Counted from the first letter of the stretch, positions 33,106 to 42,806 are shown. The stretch is 64,000 nucleotides of DNA from UBA6055 sp965203755 (GCA_965203755.1 OZ241910.1:2666001-2730000); one strand, 5' to 3'. Notes: generated from the letters alone by a model not told the origin. A program made the numbers and translations.

Positions 33106-36100
33106 TTATCCAGGCATGGACTGCGCGATTCCGCTTTCATCTGTTTTTAACTCGCGGCGGATGACAGCCTTTTCCAGTTCGACGGCGAATAAAACGACCG
33201 CGCCGGCGCAAAAGGTGACGATGATTTGCGTCAGCGTCAAGGCACTGGTATCGAAAAGCTCTTGAACGAATGGAACAAAGATAACGATAAGCTGCAAAAT
33301 GAAGGTCGAAAGCACCGCCCAGAACAGCAGGCGATTCCCCTTGAAGCCCGTGCGGAAAAACGAAGCCCGGTCGCCGGCGTGAATCGCCATAACCTCGAAC
33401 ATCTGCGTAAACGCGAGGACGGTAAAGGCGATGGTGCGCGGCCGACGCTCAACCTGATTGAACAGTTCGCGCCCCGGATCTCTGCCTTCGGCGCCGCCGT
33501 CTTCCTCAAGGAACTGCGCGCCGGCTTCAAGTTCGCCAACGCCCAAAAATGCCACCTGTTCCTCATCCGACCAGCTGTCCCATTGCCGCGGCACGGCTTC
33601 CTCGCCGGCAAGCTCGACAATGGCGGCCCGTTCCAGAGCTTCCAGCGCCAGCGACGGACTGAAGGCATCCAAGCCGATGACGCTGTACCCCCAGACATAG
33701 CTGCCCAAGGTCAGAATCGCGATCAGAATGCCAACCCAGATAATATGCCGTCCGGTCCCCTGGGCAAAGACACTCTCGTCGGTTGGGCGCGGCCGCCGCT
33801 TCATAACCCCCGCCTCTGCCGGTTCAAAGCCAAGCGCAATCGCCGGCAGCCCGTCCGTCACCAGATTGATCCATAAAATCTGAATCGCAAGCAGCGGAAT
33901 GGGCAGGTTAATCAAGAGGGCGGCGAACATAACCAAAATCTCACCCACATTGGAACTTAGCAGATATTTGATGAATTTCTTGATGTTGTCATAGATGGCG
34001 CGGCCTTCCTCAATCGCCGCGACAATGGAGCGAAAATTGTCATCGGTCAAAATCATCTCGGCGGCGCTCTTGCTGGCGTCGGCGCCGGTAATGCCCATGG
34101 CGATGCCAATATCGGCTTGCTTGAGCGCCGGGGCATCGTTGACGCCATCGCCAGTCATGGCGACGATGTGGCTGCCCTGCTGTAAAATCTGCACCAGCTT
34201 GAGCTTATGCGCCGGCGAAACGCGGGCGAAACAGGATGTGCTTTGCAATGCCGCCGCCAATTCAGAATCAGTCATCCTGTCAAGCTGGCTGCCGATGACC
34301 GCTTTCTGCTCGGCCCGCAGGATGCCCAAATCACGGGCGATGGCTTCGGCGGTCAGCGCATGGTCGCCGGTGATCATAATCGTGCGGATGCCAGCCTGCC
34401 GAGCTTTCTGCACCGCGGTTTTGGCTTCGGGACGCGCCGGGTCGAGGATCCCAATCAACCCAAGCAGTTCGAGATCCCGCTCGATAGCCGGCGAGATCTC
34501 CTTGGGCGCCGCCGCCAAGGGACGGCAGGCGATCCCAAGCACGCGCAGACCATCGTTCGCCATGCGATTGACTTGATTCTGCCAAGCCAGGCGGCGGTCA
34601 TCGTTCAGGTTCGCGATGCCTTGCGGAGTCCGTTCGGCTTCAGCCCAGTCAATCAGCTTGTCCGGCGCGCCTTTGGTAATGGCGATGTAAGGCGCGTTCG
34701 GGAAAAGCCGCTTGGCGCCAGCGCCGACGACCCGATGCACGGTGGTCATGGCTTTGCGTTCGCTGCTGAAGGGCAGTTCGGCCGCCCGTGGCAGGTCTTC
34801 CTCAAGCCCTTCGCGCGTCAAACCGATCTTTTGGGCGGCGACCAGCAAAGCCGCCTCGGTGCTGTCGCCAACGACTTTGATCTGACCGCTGGAAGTCTGC
34901 GTCTCCAAATGCGCGTTGGTCGATAAAGCCATCGCTTTGAGCATGCGCTGCGCCGACTCGTCCCGTTCAGCGTCCACCGGTCGGCCGCCGCTCTTGGGGT
35001 CATTCGATCCAAGATAAACCAAGCCGCCTTCGACAGCATAGCCGGCGCCTTCGACTCTGATGCCTTCGTGCTGCGGCAGAACAAGATAAGTGGCTGTCAT
35101 TTCGTTCTTGGTCAAGGTGCCGGTTTTGTCGGAGCAGACCACCGTGACCGAGCCCAGCGTTTCGACCGCCGGCAGACGGCGAATCAGCGCATTGCGCTTC
35201 ACCATTCGATTCGCGCCTAGCGACAGCCCAATCGTTACCAGCGCCGGCAAACCTTCGGGAACGGCGGCCACCGCCAGGCTGATGGCGATCAGAAACATCT
35301 GGTCGGCGGGTATGCCCTGGACGGCGAATCCAACCGCGAAAACAATAGCGACCACAATCAAAGCCCCAGTCGCCAGGATGCGCCCAAGCTGATTCAGCCG
35401 CCGCTGAAGCGGCGTGATGCCCTCTTCGACTTGCAGTAGCATGGCGGCGATATTGCCGATCTCTGTCTGCAGGCCGGTGGCGGTGACCACCATCTCACCG
35501 CGCCCATAATTAACCGCGGTGCCCATAAACGTCATGTTGCGGCGGTCGCCAACCGGGACATCCTCGCTTGATTGGATGGCTTGGATGTCTTTGGTCACCG
35601 GTACCGATTCGCCGGTCAGCGCGGCCTCTTCAATCTGCAAGTTGACGCAGTCAACCAGCCGGCCGTCAGCCGGCACGCGGTCGCCTTCTTCAAGCAGGAC
35701 AATATCGCCCGGGACAAGCTCTTCGGCGCTGATCGCCTGCACTCGCCGGCCGCGCCGCGCCCGGACCTGCGGAACTTGCAGCCGGCTCAAAGCCGCCAGC
35801 GCCTGCTCGGCTTGATATTCCTGATAGATGCCGAGTATCGCATTCAAGGCAACGATGGCGAGGATAACCACCACATCAGTGGCTTCCCCCAAAACAGCCG
35901 AGATGATGGCGGCGACAATCAAGATGATGACCATAATATCAGCGAACTGCCCGACGATCAGCCGCCCCCAATGCACGCCTTTGTCCGCCGGCAGGACATT
36001 TTTGCCATATTCCTCTTGCCGCGCCCGAACCTCCGCCGGATTCAACCCCGTTGATTGGTCAGCGCCAAGCTCATCCAATATCGCTTGAACGCTTTGCCGA

Positions 36101-36114
36101 TACGCTTCGGCCAT
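33106..36114 (-). CDS. Cation-transporting P-type ATPase, P2A (Ca2+) type
   Basis: A 1002-residue membrane pump. N-terminal cation-ATPase domain (LNPAEVRARQEEYGKNVL), actuator motif LTGESVPV (166-173), M4 motif AVPEGLP (283-289), phosphorylation site SDKTGTLT with Asp329, GDGVNDAPALKQADIG hinge motif, and the M6 region ILWINLVTDGLPA. These fit SERCA/PMR1-like Ca2+ or Mn2+ export pumps rather than heavy-metal or K+ types (no CPC in M4). An insert of about 80 acidic residues in the C-terminal membrane half (LAGEEAVPRQWDSWSDEEQ region) is an elaboration between helices. Confidence 0.93.
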   Translation of the reverse strand: MAEAYRQSVQAILDELGADQSTGLNPAEVRARQEEYGKNVLPADKGVHWGRLIVGQFADIMVIILIVAAIISAVLGEATDVVVILAIVALNAILGIYQEYQAEQALAALSRLQVPQVRARRGRRVQAISAEELVPGDIVLLEEGDRVPADGRLVDCVNLQIEEAALTGESVPVTKDIQAIQSSEDVPVGDRRNMTFMGTAVNYGRGEMVVTATGLQTEIGNIAAMLLQVEEGITPLQRRLNQLGRILATGALIVVAIVFAVGFAVQGIPADQMFLIAISLAVAAVPEGLPALVTIGLSLGANRMVKRNALIRRLPAVETLGSVTVVCSDKTGTLTKNEMTATYLVLPQHEGIRVEGAGYAVEGGLVYLGSNDPKSGGRPVDAERDESAQRMLKAMALSTNAHLETQTSSGQIKVVGDSTEAALLVAAQKIGLTREGLEEDLPRAAELPFSSERKAMTTVHRVVGAGAKRLFPNAPYIAITKGAPDKLIDWAEAERTPQGIANLNDDRRLAWQNQVNRMANDGLRVLGIACRPLAAAPKEISPAIERDLELLGLIGILDPARPEAKTAVQKARQAGIRTIMITGDHALTAEAIARDLGILRAEQKAVIGSQLDRMTDSELAAALQSTSCFARVSPAHKLKLVQILQQGSHIVAMTGDGVNDAPALKQADIGIAMGITGADASKSAAEMILTDDNFRSIVAAIEEGRAIYDNIKKFIKYLLSSNVGEILVMFAALLINLPIPLLAIQILWINLVTDGLPAIALGFEPAEAGVMKRRPRPTDESVFAQGTGRHIIWVGILIAILTLGSYVWGYSVIGLDAFSPSLALEALERAAIVELAGEEAVPRQWDSWSDEEQVAFLGVGELEAGAQFLEEDGGAEGRDPGRELFNQVERRPRTIAFTVLAFTQMFEVMAIHAGDRASFFRTGFKGNRLLFWAVLSTFILQLIVIFVPFVQELFDTSALTLTQIIVTFCAGAVVLFAVELEKAVIRRELKTDESGIAQSMPG

Positions 36115-36303
36115 AAAGACTCCTGTGGGTGATGGCTGTCAATCCAATCATACAGTGTACCTGAAAGCGGTTGGATTAAACCCCTGCATTTTTGAGGCCG
36201 CGCCTCCTTATCAGGCTGAAACAAAAACGCCTTGCCACCGCGGATCATGCTGCGGTATCGCGCCGCCGCCGAACTTTGAGGAAGCGCGCCCGCCGTTTCG
36301 CTA

Positions 36304-36333
36304 TTGCTATTCATTCCGTTTCTGTACTAATAT
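36304..36333 (+). promoter_or_regulatory. Promoter of the threonine aldolase gene
   Basis: TTGCTA (36304-36309), 18 bases, TAATAT (36328-36333), about 40 bases before the ATG at 36377. The rest of the 262-base gap after the ATPase start shows nothing recognisable. Confidence 0.45.
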
Positions 36334-36376
36334 CTAAAGCGCAATCGCTGGAAACGACAGTCCTGGATACAGCGCA

Positions 36377-37417
36377 ATGGATTTTATAGATCTAAGAAGC
36401 GATACCGTCTCGCATCCAACTCCCGAAATGCGAGCAGCCATGGCTAAGGCAGTGGTTGGCGATGATGTCTATCGGGACGATCCAACCGTGAACCGCCTGC
36501 AAGCCGATGCGGCCGCCATGCTGGGCAAGGAGGCCGGCTTGTTCGTCGCCAGCGGCACGCAGGGCAACCTGTGCGCGTTGCTGGCGCACTGCCAGCGCGG
36601 CGAAGCCATCATCCTTGGCGAAAGCTCCCATATCTTCCGCTATGAACAGGGCGGCATGGCGCAGCTGGGCGGAATTGTGCCGCATACGGCGCCAGTCCAG
36701 CCCGATGGAACACTGCGCCTGGATGATATTCGCGCCGCCGTCAGTCAGGATGATGAGCATCAGCCAGTGACCCGTTTGGTCACTTTGGAAAACACCCACA
36801 ACGCCGCCGGCGGCGTCCCGATTGCCGCCGAATACACGCGGCGAGTCGCCCAGCTCGCGCACGGCGAAGGCCTGCTGCTGCATATAGACGGCGCTAGAAT
36901 TTTTAACGCCGCCGCCGCATTGAATACCGACGTCCGACAGCTGGCCGCTCCAGCCGATTCGATCACCTTTTGTCTGTCAAAAGGCTTGAGCGCCCCGGTC
37001 GGCTCGGTGCTGGTGGGGACGCAGGACTTTATCCGCCGCGCCCGCCGCGCGCGCAAAGTCCTGGGCGGCGGAATGCGGCAGGCGGGCATCCTGGCGGCCG
37101 CCGGACTGATTGCCCTGCACAAAATGAAAGACCGCCTGCATGAAGATCATAACCATGCCCTGCTGCTTGCCGAAGGCTTGAGCGAAATACCAGCCATCAC
37201 AGTCCACAGCCAATGCACCAACTTCGTGTTTTTCTCGCTCGCGGCCGAGGCGCGTCTGACAGCCGATGAATTGGTCCAAATCATGCGCCGCGAGTACCAT
37301 ATTCTTATGCCGTCTTACCCAGCGACCGGCAGCCCCATCCGCCTTTGCACGCATTACTGGATCGACCGCCAGGCTGTGGATGCGGTCATCGCGGCGATAA
37401 GCGCTGTGCTGCTATGA
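36377..37417 (+). CDS. ltaE: Low-specificity L-threonine aldolase
   Basis: A PLP enzyme cleaving L-threonine or allo-threonine to glycine and acetaldehyde. The 346-residue product has FIDLRSDTVSHPTPEMRAAM, GDDVYRDDPTVNRLQ, ENTHNAAGG, HIDGARIFNAA and the PLP-lysine in FCLSKGLSAPVGS. Length and motifs match the family. It is coupled to the next gene by an ATGA overlap. Confidence 0.94.
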   Translation: MDFIDLRSDTVSHPTPEMRAAMAKAVVGDDVYRDDPTVNRLQADAAAMLGKEAGLFVASGTQGNLCALLAHCQRGEAIILGESSHIFRYEQGGMAQLGGIVPHTAPVQPDGTLRLDDIRAAVSQDDEHQPVTRLVTLENTHNAAGGVPIAAEYTRRVAQLAHGEGLLLHIDGARIFNAAAALNTDVRQLAAPADSITFCLSKGLSAPVGSVLVGTQDFIRRARRARKVLGGGMRQAGILAAAGLIALHKMKDRLHEDHNHALLLAEGLSEIPAITVHSQCTNFVFFSLAAEARLTADELVQIMRREYHILMPSYPATGSPIRLCTHYWIDRQAVDAVIAAISAVLL

Positions 37418-38151
37418 CCGAAAAATCACCATACGGCCCCTTGGACGACCAGCCGGATTTGAAGCTGCCGCCCCTTGAATCCGCCGCCGCCAGTGAAATC
37501 CGAGCGATGCCCCGCCGGTCCGCCAGCGACCCGTTCTTTGGTTTTCTGCTGGCGATCGCGCTTAGCGTCGGCATGACCCCGCTGCTGCCGAATCATGCCG
37601 ATCTGCGCTATACCCTGGCTTGGGGGATACTGGCTGGCATCAGTATCCTGGCTTGGCTGCTGGGAAACGCCGAACGAATCAGCCAAGAACAGCCGGAAAA
37701 TATCGCCTGGGGCATCATCTATGGCCTCATGCTGGGCATACCGTTTCTGCTCTTCCTCCGTCAGCCGATCCTTGTCCCTTCAGCGCAGCGAATCTTCCCA
37801 GGGATGTCAGCCGGCGGCCTGCTTGCCTATCTAATTTTCGTGATGCCCATCGCCGAAACCTTGTTCTTTCGCGGCCTGCTGCAAAATCAGCTGGTCTTCT
37901 GGATCATTGGCATACTGGCGGCCTTATGGAATATGCTGCTGTTCTTCCCGGTGATGTGGCCGGCGGTCCTGCAGTTCCCGGCGGTGGCGGCCGTGATTGC
38001 GGTGGTCTTGCTGATGATGAATATGATTTATGTATATGTCCGCGAGCGCAATGGATTGGCGGCCGCCTGGATCTGCCAGATTATCGCCAACCTGATTATT
38101 CTGTATATCCCGTTTCTGTCGGCTTTGCTCGACCCGGCGCTTTCAGGCTGA
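37414..38151 (+). CDS. Divergent CPBP-like membrane protein
   Basis: A 245-residue protein with a hydrophilic N-terminus (60 residues) and six or seven membrane segments. PIAETLFFRGLLQNQL resembles the CPBP motif EExxFRG, but only the first Glu is kept, and the C-terminal HxxxN motif reads QIIAN. It is therefore probably a non-catalytic or altered member. Its ATG overlaps the ltaE stop. Confidence 0.7.
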   Translation: MTEKSPYGPLDDQPDLKLPPLESAAASEIRAMPRRSASDPFFGFLLAIALSVGMTPLLPNHADLRYTLAWGILAGISILAWLLGNAERISQEQPENIAWGIIYGLMLGIPFLLFLRQPILVPSAQRIFPGMSAGGLLAYLIFVMPIAETLFFRGLLQNQLVFWIIGILAALWNMLLFFPVMWPAVLQFPAVAAVIAVVLLMMNMIYVYVRERNGLAAAWICQIIANLIILYIPFLSALLDPALSG

Positions 38152-38156
38152 AGCCG

Positions 38157-39095
38157 CTACGGCTCATCGCTTTGCCGCTTCGGAATCTGTTTCAGATAAC
38201 GCGCCGTGATCCGCCTGTTTTTATGCCGCAGCAGTTTGCTGATGGCTTCAGTGGAATAGCCGGCATCGCGCAGCCCGGCGACCACCGAACGGCGCAGATC
38301 ATCGGGAGACACCGCCCCTAAATCGGCTGATTGGGCGGCCGCCTTGACAATCAGCCAAATCCCGTCGGAAGAAAGGCCCGCGCTGGCGATGCGGCCGCCT
38401 TTCCAAATTCGCCGCACCAAAGGCGTTTCGCCGCCGGGCGCGCCGATTGCCTGACGCCAGTTCGTCAATGCCTTGAGCAGACTTCGAGGCATCTCGACTC
38501 GCCCCCGGCCGCCGCGGATATGCAGAAAAACGCGGCCGCCGCGCGCCTGAATATCACCCCATTTCGCCGCCGAAAGCTCGTCGCGGCGCAAAGCCATCAT
38601 GCAGAGCATCATCATCACGACGGTGTTTCGCAGCGTCTGATTGCGGGAAGCGCTGTGGCTGCCGGCGGAATGAATGAGCGCGCCCAGCTGCCTGGGCGCG
38701 AGAATCACGCGCTGCGGCTTCTTGATGGCGAGAGCCGGCGCGCTTACAGCTTTCAATTTCGCGAAAAGCTCGGCCGATATCAAGCCTTCGGCCGCCATCA
38801 GTTCACTCAAGCTGATGACAGCTGCCCGCGCCTGGTCCAGGCTTTGGCGGCTGTGACCTTGTTCAGCCAGAGACCCAAGCCATGCTTCCAAGTCAGCCGC
38901 CAGCAGGAGCGGCAGAATGCGCCGCCAAGGCAGCTGACTCATCCGATGACGGCGGATTTCGCCGCCGGTGGCCGGCATGCCAGCCAAATCAACCAAAAAT
39001 CGGTCAATCCAGCGCGAATAAGCGCGCTGGGTATGCTGGCTTGTGTTTCGCTGTGACCAGGCTTTCGTCAAGTCCAGCGCTGCGTTCTTTGACAT
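38157..39095 (-). CDS. Tyrosine recombinase/integrase-like protein
   Basis: A 312-residue protein with an N-terminal SAM-like core-binding domain and a C-terminal catalytic domain. ALRRDELSAAKWGDI carries the first catalytic Arg; the HxxR box reads DDLRR (His replaced by Asp); the Lys beta-hairpin segment reads RGGRGRVEMP; RHKNRRITARYL retains the second His and the nucleophilic Tyr. The ATG at 39095 is the best start; a TTG at 39146 would overlap the rhomboid gene. No attachment sites, tRNA target or mobile genes are next to it, so it looks like a resident or decayed recombinase rather than part of an active element. Confidence 0.8.
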   Translation of the reverse strand: MSKNAALDLTKAWSQRNTSQHTQRAYSRWIDRFLVDLAGMPATGGEIRRHRMSQLPWRRILPLLLAADLEAWLGSLAEQGHSRQSLDQARAAVISLSELMAAEGLISAELFAKLKAVSAPALAIKKPQRVILAPRQLGALIHSAGSHSASRNQTLRNTVVMMMLCMMALRRDELSAAKWGDIQARGGRVFLHIRGGRGRVEMPRSLLKALTNWRQAIGAPGGETPLVRRIWKGGRIASAGLSSDGIWLIVKAAAQSADLGAVSPDDLRRSVVAGLRDAGYSTEAISKLLRHKNRRITARYLKQIPKRQSDEP

Positions 39096-39135
39096 CTCTG
39101 CTGACCGCCAGGATATCCAGGCGATGGGGCATGGC

Positions 39136-39849
39136 TTATTCTGCAAGGTGCGCCAGTGGATCCGGCTTGGGGACCGGCTTGAAGCAGCCGACCGCGAACA
39201 TCATCGCGAACCCAGCCAAGAAACCGCCAATATGCGCCCAGTGCGCCACATTGGTCTCGACGCCAATCCAACCCACTTCCTGCAGGACATCCATCAACAG
39301 CCAATAACCCAAAAACAGGAAGGCCGGAATGTTGAGCGACCAAACGAAAGGCCGAAAGAAACCAAGCATCGTCCGCACCTTGGCGTTCGGATGCAAAAAG
39401 AGGAAGCCGCCCATGACCCCGGCAACCGCGCCGCTGGCGCCGATGACGATGCCAGAATCGGCCGCAGTGCAAACCGTATGCCCGAAAACAACATGAGCCG
39501 CCGTCGCCAAGACGCCCAATGCGAGATAAGCGCCGACGAACCTGACCGCGCCCAGATACTTTTCGACCAGCCCGCCAAACAAAAACAGAAACCACATATT
39601 GCCCAGAACATGGGCGAAGCTGCCGTGCAGGAACAGGCTGCGGAAGCCGTCCAGAGCCGTTGCGCCGAAAGGCTGCGCGCCGATTCTGCACACTTCCAGC
39701 CCGTAATTCTGCAAGGCGGCCTGCAAAAATCCATCCCCGCGGGCATCAACGGACAACTCCCAAAGAAAAACCAGCAGATTAACCGCGATAATCGCTGCGG
39801 TGGCTTTCGGAAAATACTTGTTGCGTCCTACTACCGTTAAAGGAAACAT
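39136..39849 (-). CDS. Rhomboid family intramembrane serine protease
   Basis: A 237-residue membrane protease with six or seven helices. The catalytic dyad is visible as Ser139 in GASGA and His205 in HWAHIGGF; the HGSFAHVLGNMWFLF segment is the conserved His-rich part of helix 2. Substrates are unknown. A GAGGAAG site precedes the ATG. Confidence 0.94.
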   Translation of the reverse strand: MFPLTVVGRNKYFPKATAAIIAVNLLVFLWELSVDARGDGFLQAALQNYGLEVCRIGAQPFGATALDGFRSLFLHGSFAHVLGNMWFLFLFGGLVEKYLGAVRFVGAYLALGVLATAAHVVFGHTVCTAADSGIVIGASGAVAGVMGGFLFLHPNAKVRTMLGFFRPFVWSLNIPAFLFLGYWLLMDVLQEVGWIGVETNVAHWAHIGGFLAGFAMMFAVGCFKPVPKPDPLAHLAE

Positions 39850-39918
39850 CCCAACTTCCTCGTCTGCGCCTTATGCCGTCACAATAACACAGTTTACCGC
39901 TTTTGTGCAAGCCTGGTT

Positions 39919-41058
39919 TCAGACGCGGTCTTCCAAGGGTATCCAGTCAAGGTCTTTCGGCCCGACATAGTTCGCTTTGGGGCGAATCAGCCGCCCGCCC
40001 ATCTGACTGATGACATGAGCCGACCAGCCGGCGATCCTTGACATCGCAAACAGCGGCGTGAACATATCAATATCAAGCTCAAGCGTATACAGTACAATCG
40101 CGCTGTAATAATCCACATTCGGATAAAGGCTGCGCTCAATGAAATAGTCATCGGCGCGGGCGGTTTCAGCCAGCTTGACGGCGATATCGAACCATTTGCG
40201 CTTGCCAGAACTGTTTGCCAAAGCCTCGGCATGACGTTTGAGAATGCCGGCGCGCGGGTCATTGGTTTTGTACACGCGGTGCCCGATCCCCATAATGCGC
40301 CGCCTGCGCGATTGAATGTGCTTCTTGTACCAGGGCGCGACCCGGTCAACCTCTCCGATTTCGAGGAACATCTTCATGGCTTCGGCGTTGGCGCCGCCGT
40401 GCGAAGGGCCCTTTAAGGCGCCGATGCCGCCCACAATGGCGCTGTGCATATCGGAGCCGGTGGCGGTAATGACGCGGGCGGCGAAGGTGCTTGCGTTCAG
40501 GCCGTGTTCGGCAAGCAGAACGAGATATACATTCACGGCGGCGCTGGCGGTCTCATCCGGCGCTTCGCCCGACATCATGTAGACGAAGTTTTGCGCCAAT
40601 GTCAAATCCGGCCGCGGCGCGGCCGGCGCCTGACCTTTGGTGATTCGTATCCAGGCGGCGCAGATGGCGGCGATCTGGCCGGTGAGACGAAAAGCCTTGG
40701 CCTTGGCGGCTTCCCGGTCGGTCAGGCTCTCGGCATCGGCGTCGTAGGCCGCCAGCATCGATACGGCGGTGCGTAGAGCGACCATCGCCGGCGTGCCCTT
40801 GGGCAAAGACCTCATCATGTTCAGCACATCCGCGGGTATGGCGGCGTTTTGGGCGATGACCCGGCGCAGGGCTTCCAATTCGCCTTTCGTCGGCAGGCGC
40901 GTATTGTAAAGCAGGAACAGGACTTCTTCAAATGAGGCATTTTCCGCCAGGTCTTCGATAGCATAGCCACTGTAGATGAGTTTGCCGATTGAGCCATCAA
41001 TAAAACTTGTTGTAATATCGGCTATGGTGATTCCCTCCAGCCCGTCTTGATTCGACAT
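39919..41058 (-). CDS. gltA: Citrate synthase / methylcitrate synthase
   Basis: Condenses acetyl-CoA (or propionyl-CoA) with oxaloacetate. The 379-residue product begins EGITIADITTSFIDGSIGKLIYSGY; it has GPSHGGANAEAMKMFLEIG with one catalytic His, IMGIGHRVYKTNDPRA with the second, and a C-terminal catalytic Asp in LELDIDMFTP. The ATG at 41058 is preceded by GGAG; a 91-codon upstream extension is not family-like. Short, type II-like enzymes of this size include methylcitrate synthases, so substrate choice is open. Confidence 0.94.
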   Translation of the reverse strand: MSNQDGLEGITIADITTSFIDGSIGKLIYSGYAIEDLAENASFEEVLFLLYNTRLPTKGELEALRRVIAQNAAIPADVLNMMRSLPKGTPAMVALRTAVSMLAAYDADAESLTDREAAKAKAFRLTGQIAAICAAWIRITKGQAPAAPRPDLTLAQNFVYMMSGEAPDETASAAVNVYLVLLAEHGLNASTFAARVITATGSDMHSAIVGGIGALKGPSHGGANAEAMKMFLEIGEVDRVAPWYKKHIQSRRRRIMGIGHRVYKTNDPRAGILKRHAEALANSSGKRKWFDIAVKLAETARADDYFIERSLYPNVDYYSAIVLYTLELDIDMFTPLFAMSRIAGWSAHVISQMGGRLIRPKANYVGPKDLDWIPLEDRV

Positions 41059-41151
41059 ATACCGCTTCTCCTTGTTGAAAATCGAATCCGTCAGGATTCG
41101 GTGATCTTTGATTAAGCACAGTGAGCCATGCCGCTGTGATGGCTGAACCCT

Positions 41152-41180
41152 AGTATAGCGCTCTGAAAACCTGGCTTCAA
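41152..41180 (-). promoter_or_regulatory. gltA promoter
   Basis: On the minus strand TTGAAG (41175-41180), 17 bases, TATACT (41152-41157), about 90 bases before the gltA ATG. Confidence 0.6.
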
Positions 41181-41334
41181 TATCATCAATGGCTGATATT
41201 CTGCCCGGCCCCAGGGGGCATGGAAGGCGGCCGGACCGCCGTTTTTCACTTGTGGGAGGATTGCGGGAAACGAGGCTGACTGTGATGCGGCCGCCAAGCC
41301 AAGACGGCCGCATCACAGCGAAACTTGCCAATAG

Positions 41335-42680
41335 CTATGGAAGCGGCATCAGCACAATCGATCCGGGCGTCTCAACCGCGCCGCAGGTCATGCCGTTGAC
41401 GACATGCGCCGCCAATGGCGCGATGGCGCGCGGCATCGTGCGCGCATCCAGGAAGAGGAGTTCGCCCGCCTGCGGGAAGCAGACCTCGACGCCCTGCTCG
41501 GCATAGCCCCAGATATCCACGGCATCAATAAAGCCGCCGTCCACAATCGCCTGCACGCCGATGCCGCCGCCGCCAAGCCGCTGGCACTGGACGCCGCTCG
41601 CCAGTCCATAAGTGGCGCGAACGACAATGCCGGTCGCCTGGTTCAGGTCGATGCAGGTCGTGGCCAGCGGCCGCGCCGTGGGCGATGGCCGCGGCGTCGC
41701 TGTTTTCTTGGACTTCTTTTGCGGGAATTGCGGGAATCTGAAACCTCCCGCCGGACAGGCGCCGGTGCTGCTGTCGGTGACTGTTCCGTCATTGCCGCCG
41801 GAAGGATAGGTAGAATAGTCGGCTGCCGCTGTGCTGCCGTCTGCCCGGACATTGTTCTCGAAGGTCATGCAGCCCATGAGTGTGACCGCGGCTCCAAGCC
41901 CGCCGGCTGTGATCACGGAAGTTCCGCTGCCGGAGTTTCTGTTGCCGCGGAAGATGCCGTTGGTGATGGTCACCGTGGGGCCGATGAAGGTGCTAATAAC
42001 GCTCCCGTCTGAAACGGCGCCGCCGGCTGACTGACGGTTGTCTAGGAACTGCACATTCTCCAAAATGGCTCGTGTGCCGCTGTGCTGGAGCGATAGTGCA
42101 GTCCTGGCAGAATTGCCTCTGAAGATGAGGTTGCGGCCGTTAAGGGTCGCTCCCTGCCACAGGCTAATGGGGTAGCGGAGGGCGGTCCCGACTTGGCGAA
42201 TGATTAGATTGTTCAGATTGACGACGGTGCTTGAGCCCTGCGCGAATATGGCAATGGTATGAGGCGGTCCGATAATGCTGTGTCCGTTGCCGTTGATGGT
42301 GAACTCGCCCGATGCAAAATGCAGAACGGCCTGAATGCCCGTGGCTGACCAGCTGTGATAAGTGCAGTCGGCGGTCATGTTGAAGGTGGTTACGCTGGCG
42401 GTTGAAGTGAACCTGGAGGTAGTCGCTGGCAGCCCGCAGTCCGCCACCGTGGTCGGATTGTCCATCTGCGGCGGCACAGTTGGCGCTGGCGTTGCCTGGC
42501 TTTGGACCGGCAAGGCGATGATGCAGAACAGGAAAGCGCAAAGGAGCCAAGTTTTCTTTACCGCGCGGCGGGCTTCAGGAAAATTCGGGGGGGGGGGGGG
42601 GGATTAACAGGCGCCGCCGCCCCCCGCTTGGGGCTGGCATCTTTTATATTCATCACTGCTTTGCTGTTCATAGCATTCAT
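41335..42680 (-). CDS. Exported beta-helix-like protein, paralogue 2, reading frame interrupted at a 16-G run
   Basis: The body (from about 42560 down to 41335) has a hydrophobic signal sequence (KKTWLLCAFLFCIIAL then PVQSQ), Thr/Pro linker, beta-helix-like region (GEFTINGNGHSIIGP, VVNLNNLIIRQVG), second linker and the same C-terminal domain (CIDLNQATGI ... GSIVLMPLP) as paralogue 1. In this frame there is no ATG, GTG or TTG before the signal sequence, only a stop at 42604-42606. A good start (ATG 42680 with GGAG nine bases upstream, MNAMNSKAVMNIKD) lies in another frame and ends in a stop after the 16-C run. Seventeen or fourteen C would join the two. So the gene is off as written: phase variation, a mutation, or a sequencing error in the homopolymer. 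Confidence 0.7.
42587..42602. repeat. Homopolymer of 16 G at the start of paralogue 2
   Basis: Sixteen consecutive G on the plus strand (C on the coding strand) lie between the ribosome-binding site plus ATG and the signal-peptide codons. Adding one or removing two bases restores a continuous frame. Confidence 0.9.
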
Positions 42681-42719
42681 TTCAGCACACTCCAATTTTA
42701 TCTAAATCTCTCTCAAGAT

Positions 42720-42748
42720 ATATTATCTGAAATCTGAATCGCTGTCAA
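42720..42748 (-). promoter_or_regulatory. Promoter of exported paralogue 2
   Basis: On the minus strand a perfect TTGACA (42743-42748), 17 bases, TAATAT (42720-42725). The segment ATTTCAGATAA spanning spacer and -10 is shared with the paralogue 1 promoter. Confidence 0.7.
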
Positions 42749-42777
42749 GAATTCTTTGAGTTCGTGGAAAAATGCGG

Positions 42778-42806
42778 TTGCCTGTTTTCCAGTCTTATGT
42801 TAAACT
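42778..42806 (+). promoter_or_regulatory. Promoter of the JAMM/carrier/E1 operon leader
   Basis: TTGCCT (42778-42783), 17 bases, TAAACT (42801-42806), giving a leader of about 275 bases before the ATG at 43090. No protein-coding frame in the leader is convincing. Confidence 0.5.

Noticed and set aside
38157..39095. Integrative element marked by the tyrosine recombinase
   Set aside because: No direct repeats, tRNA target, relaxase, phage or cargo genes flank it; surrounding genes look like housekeeping genes.
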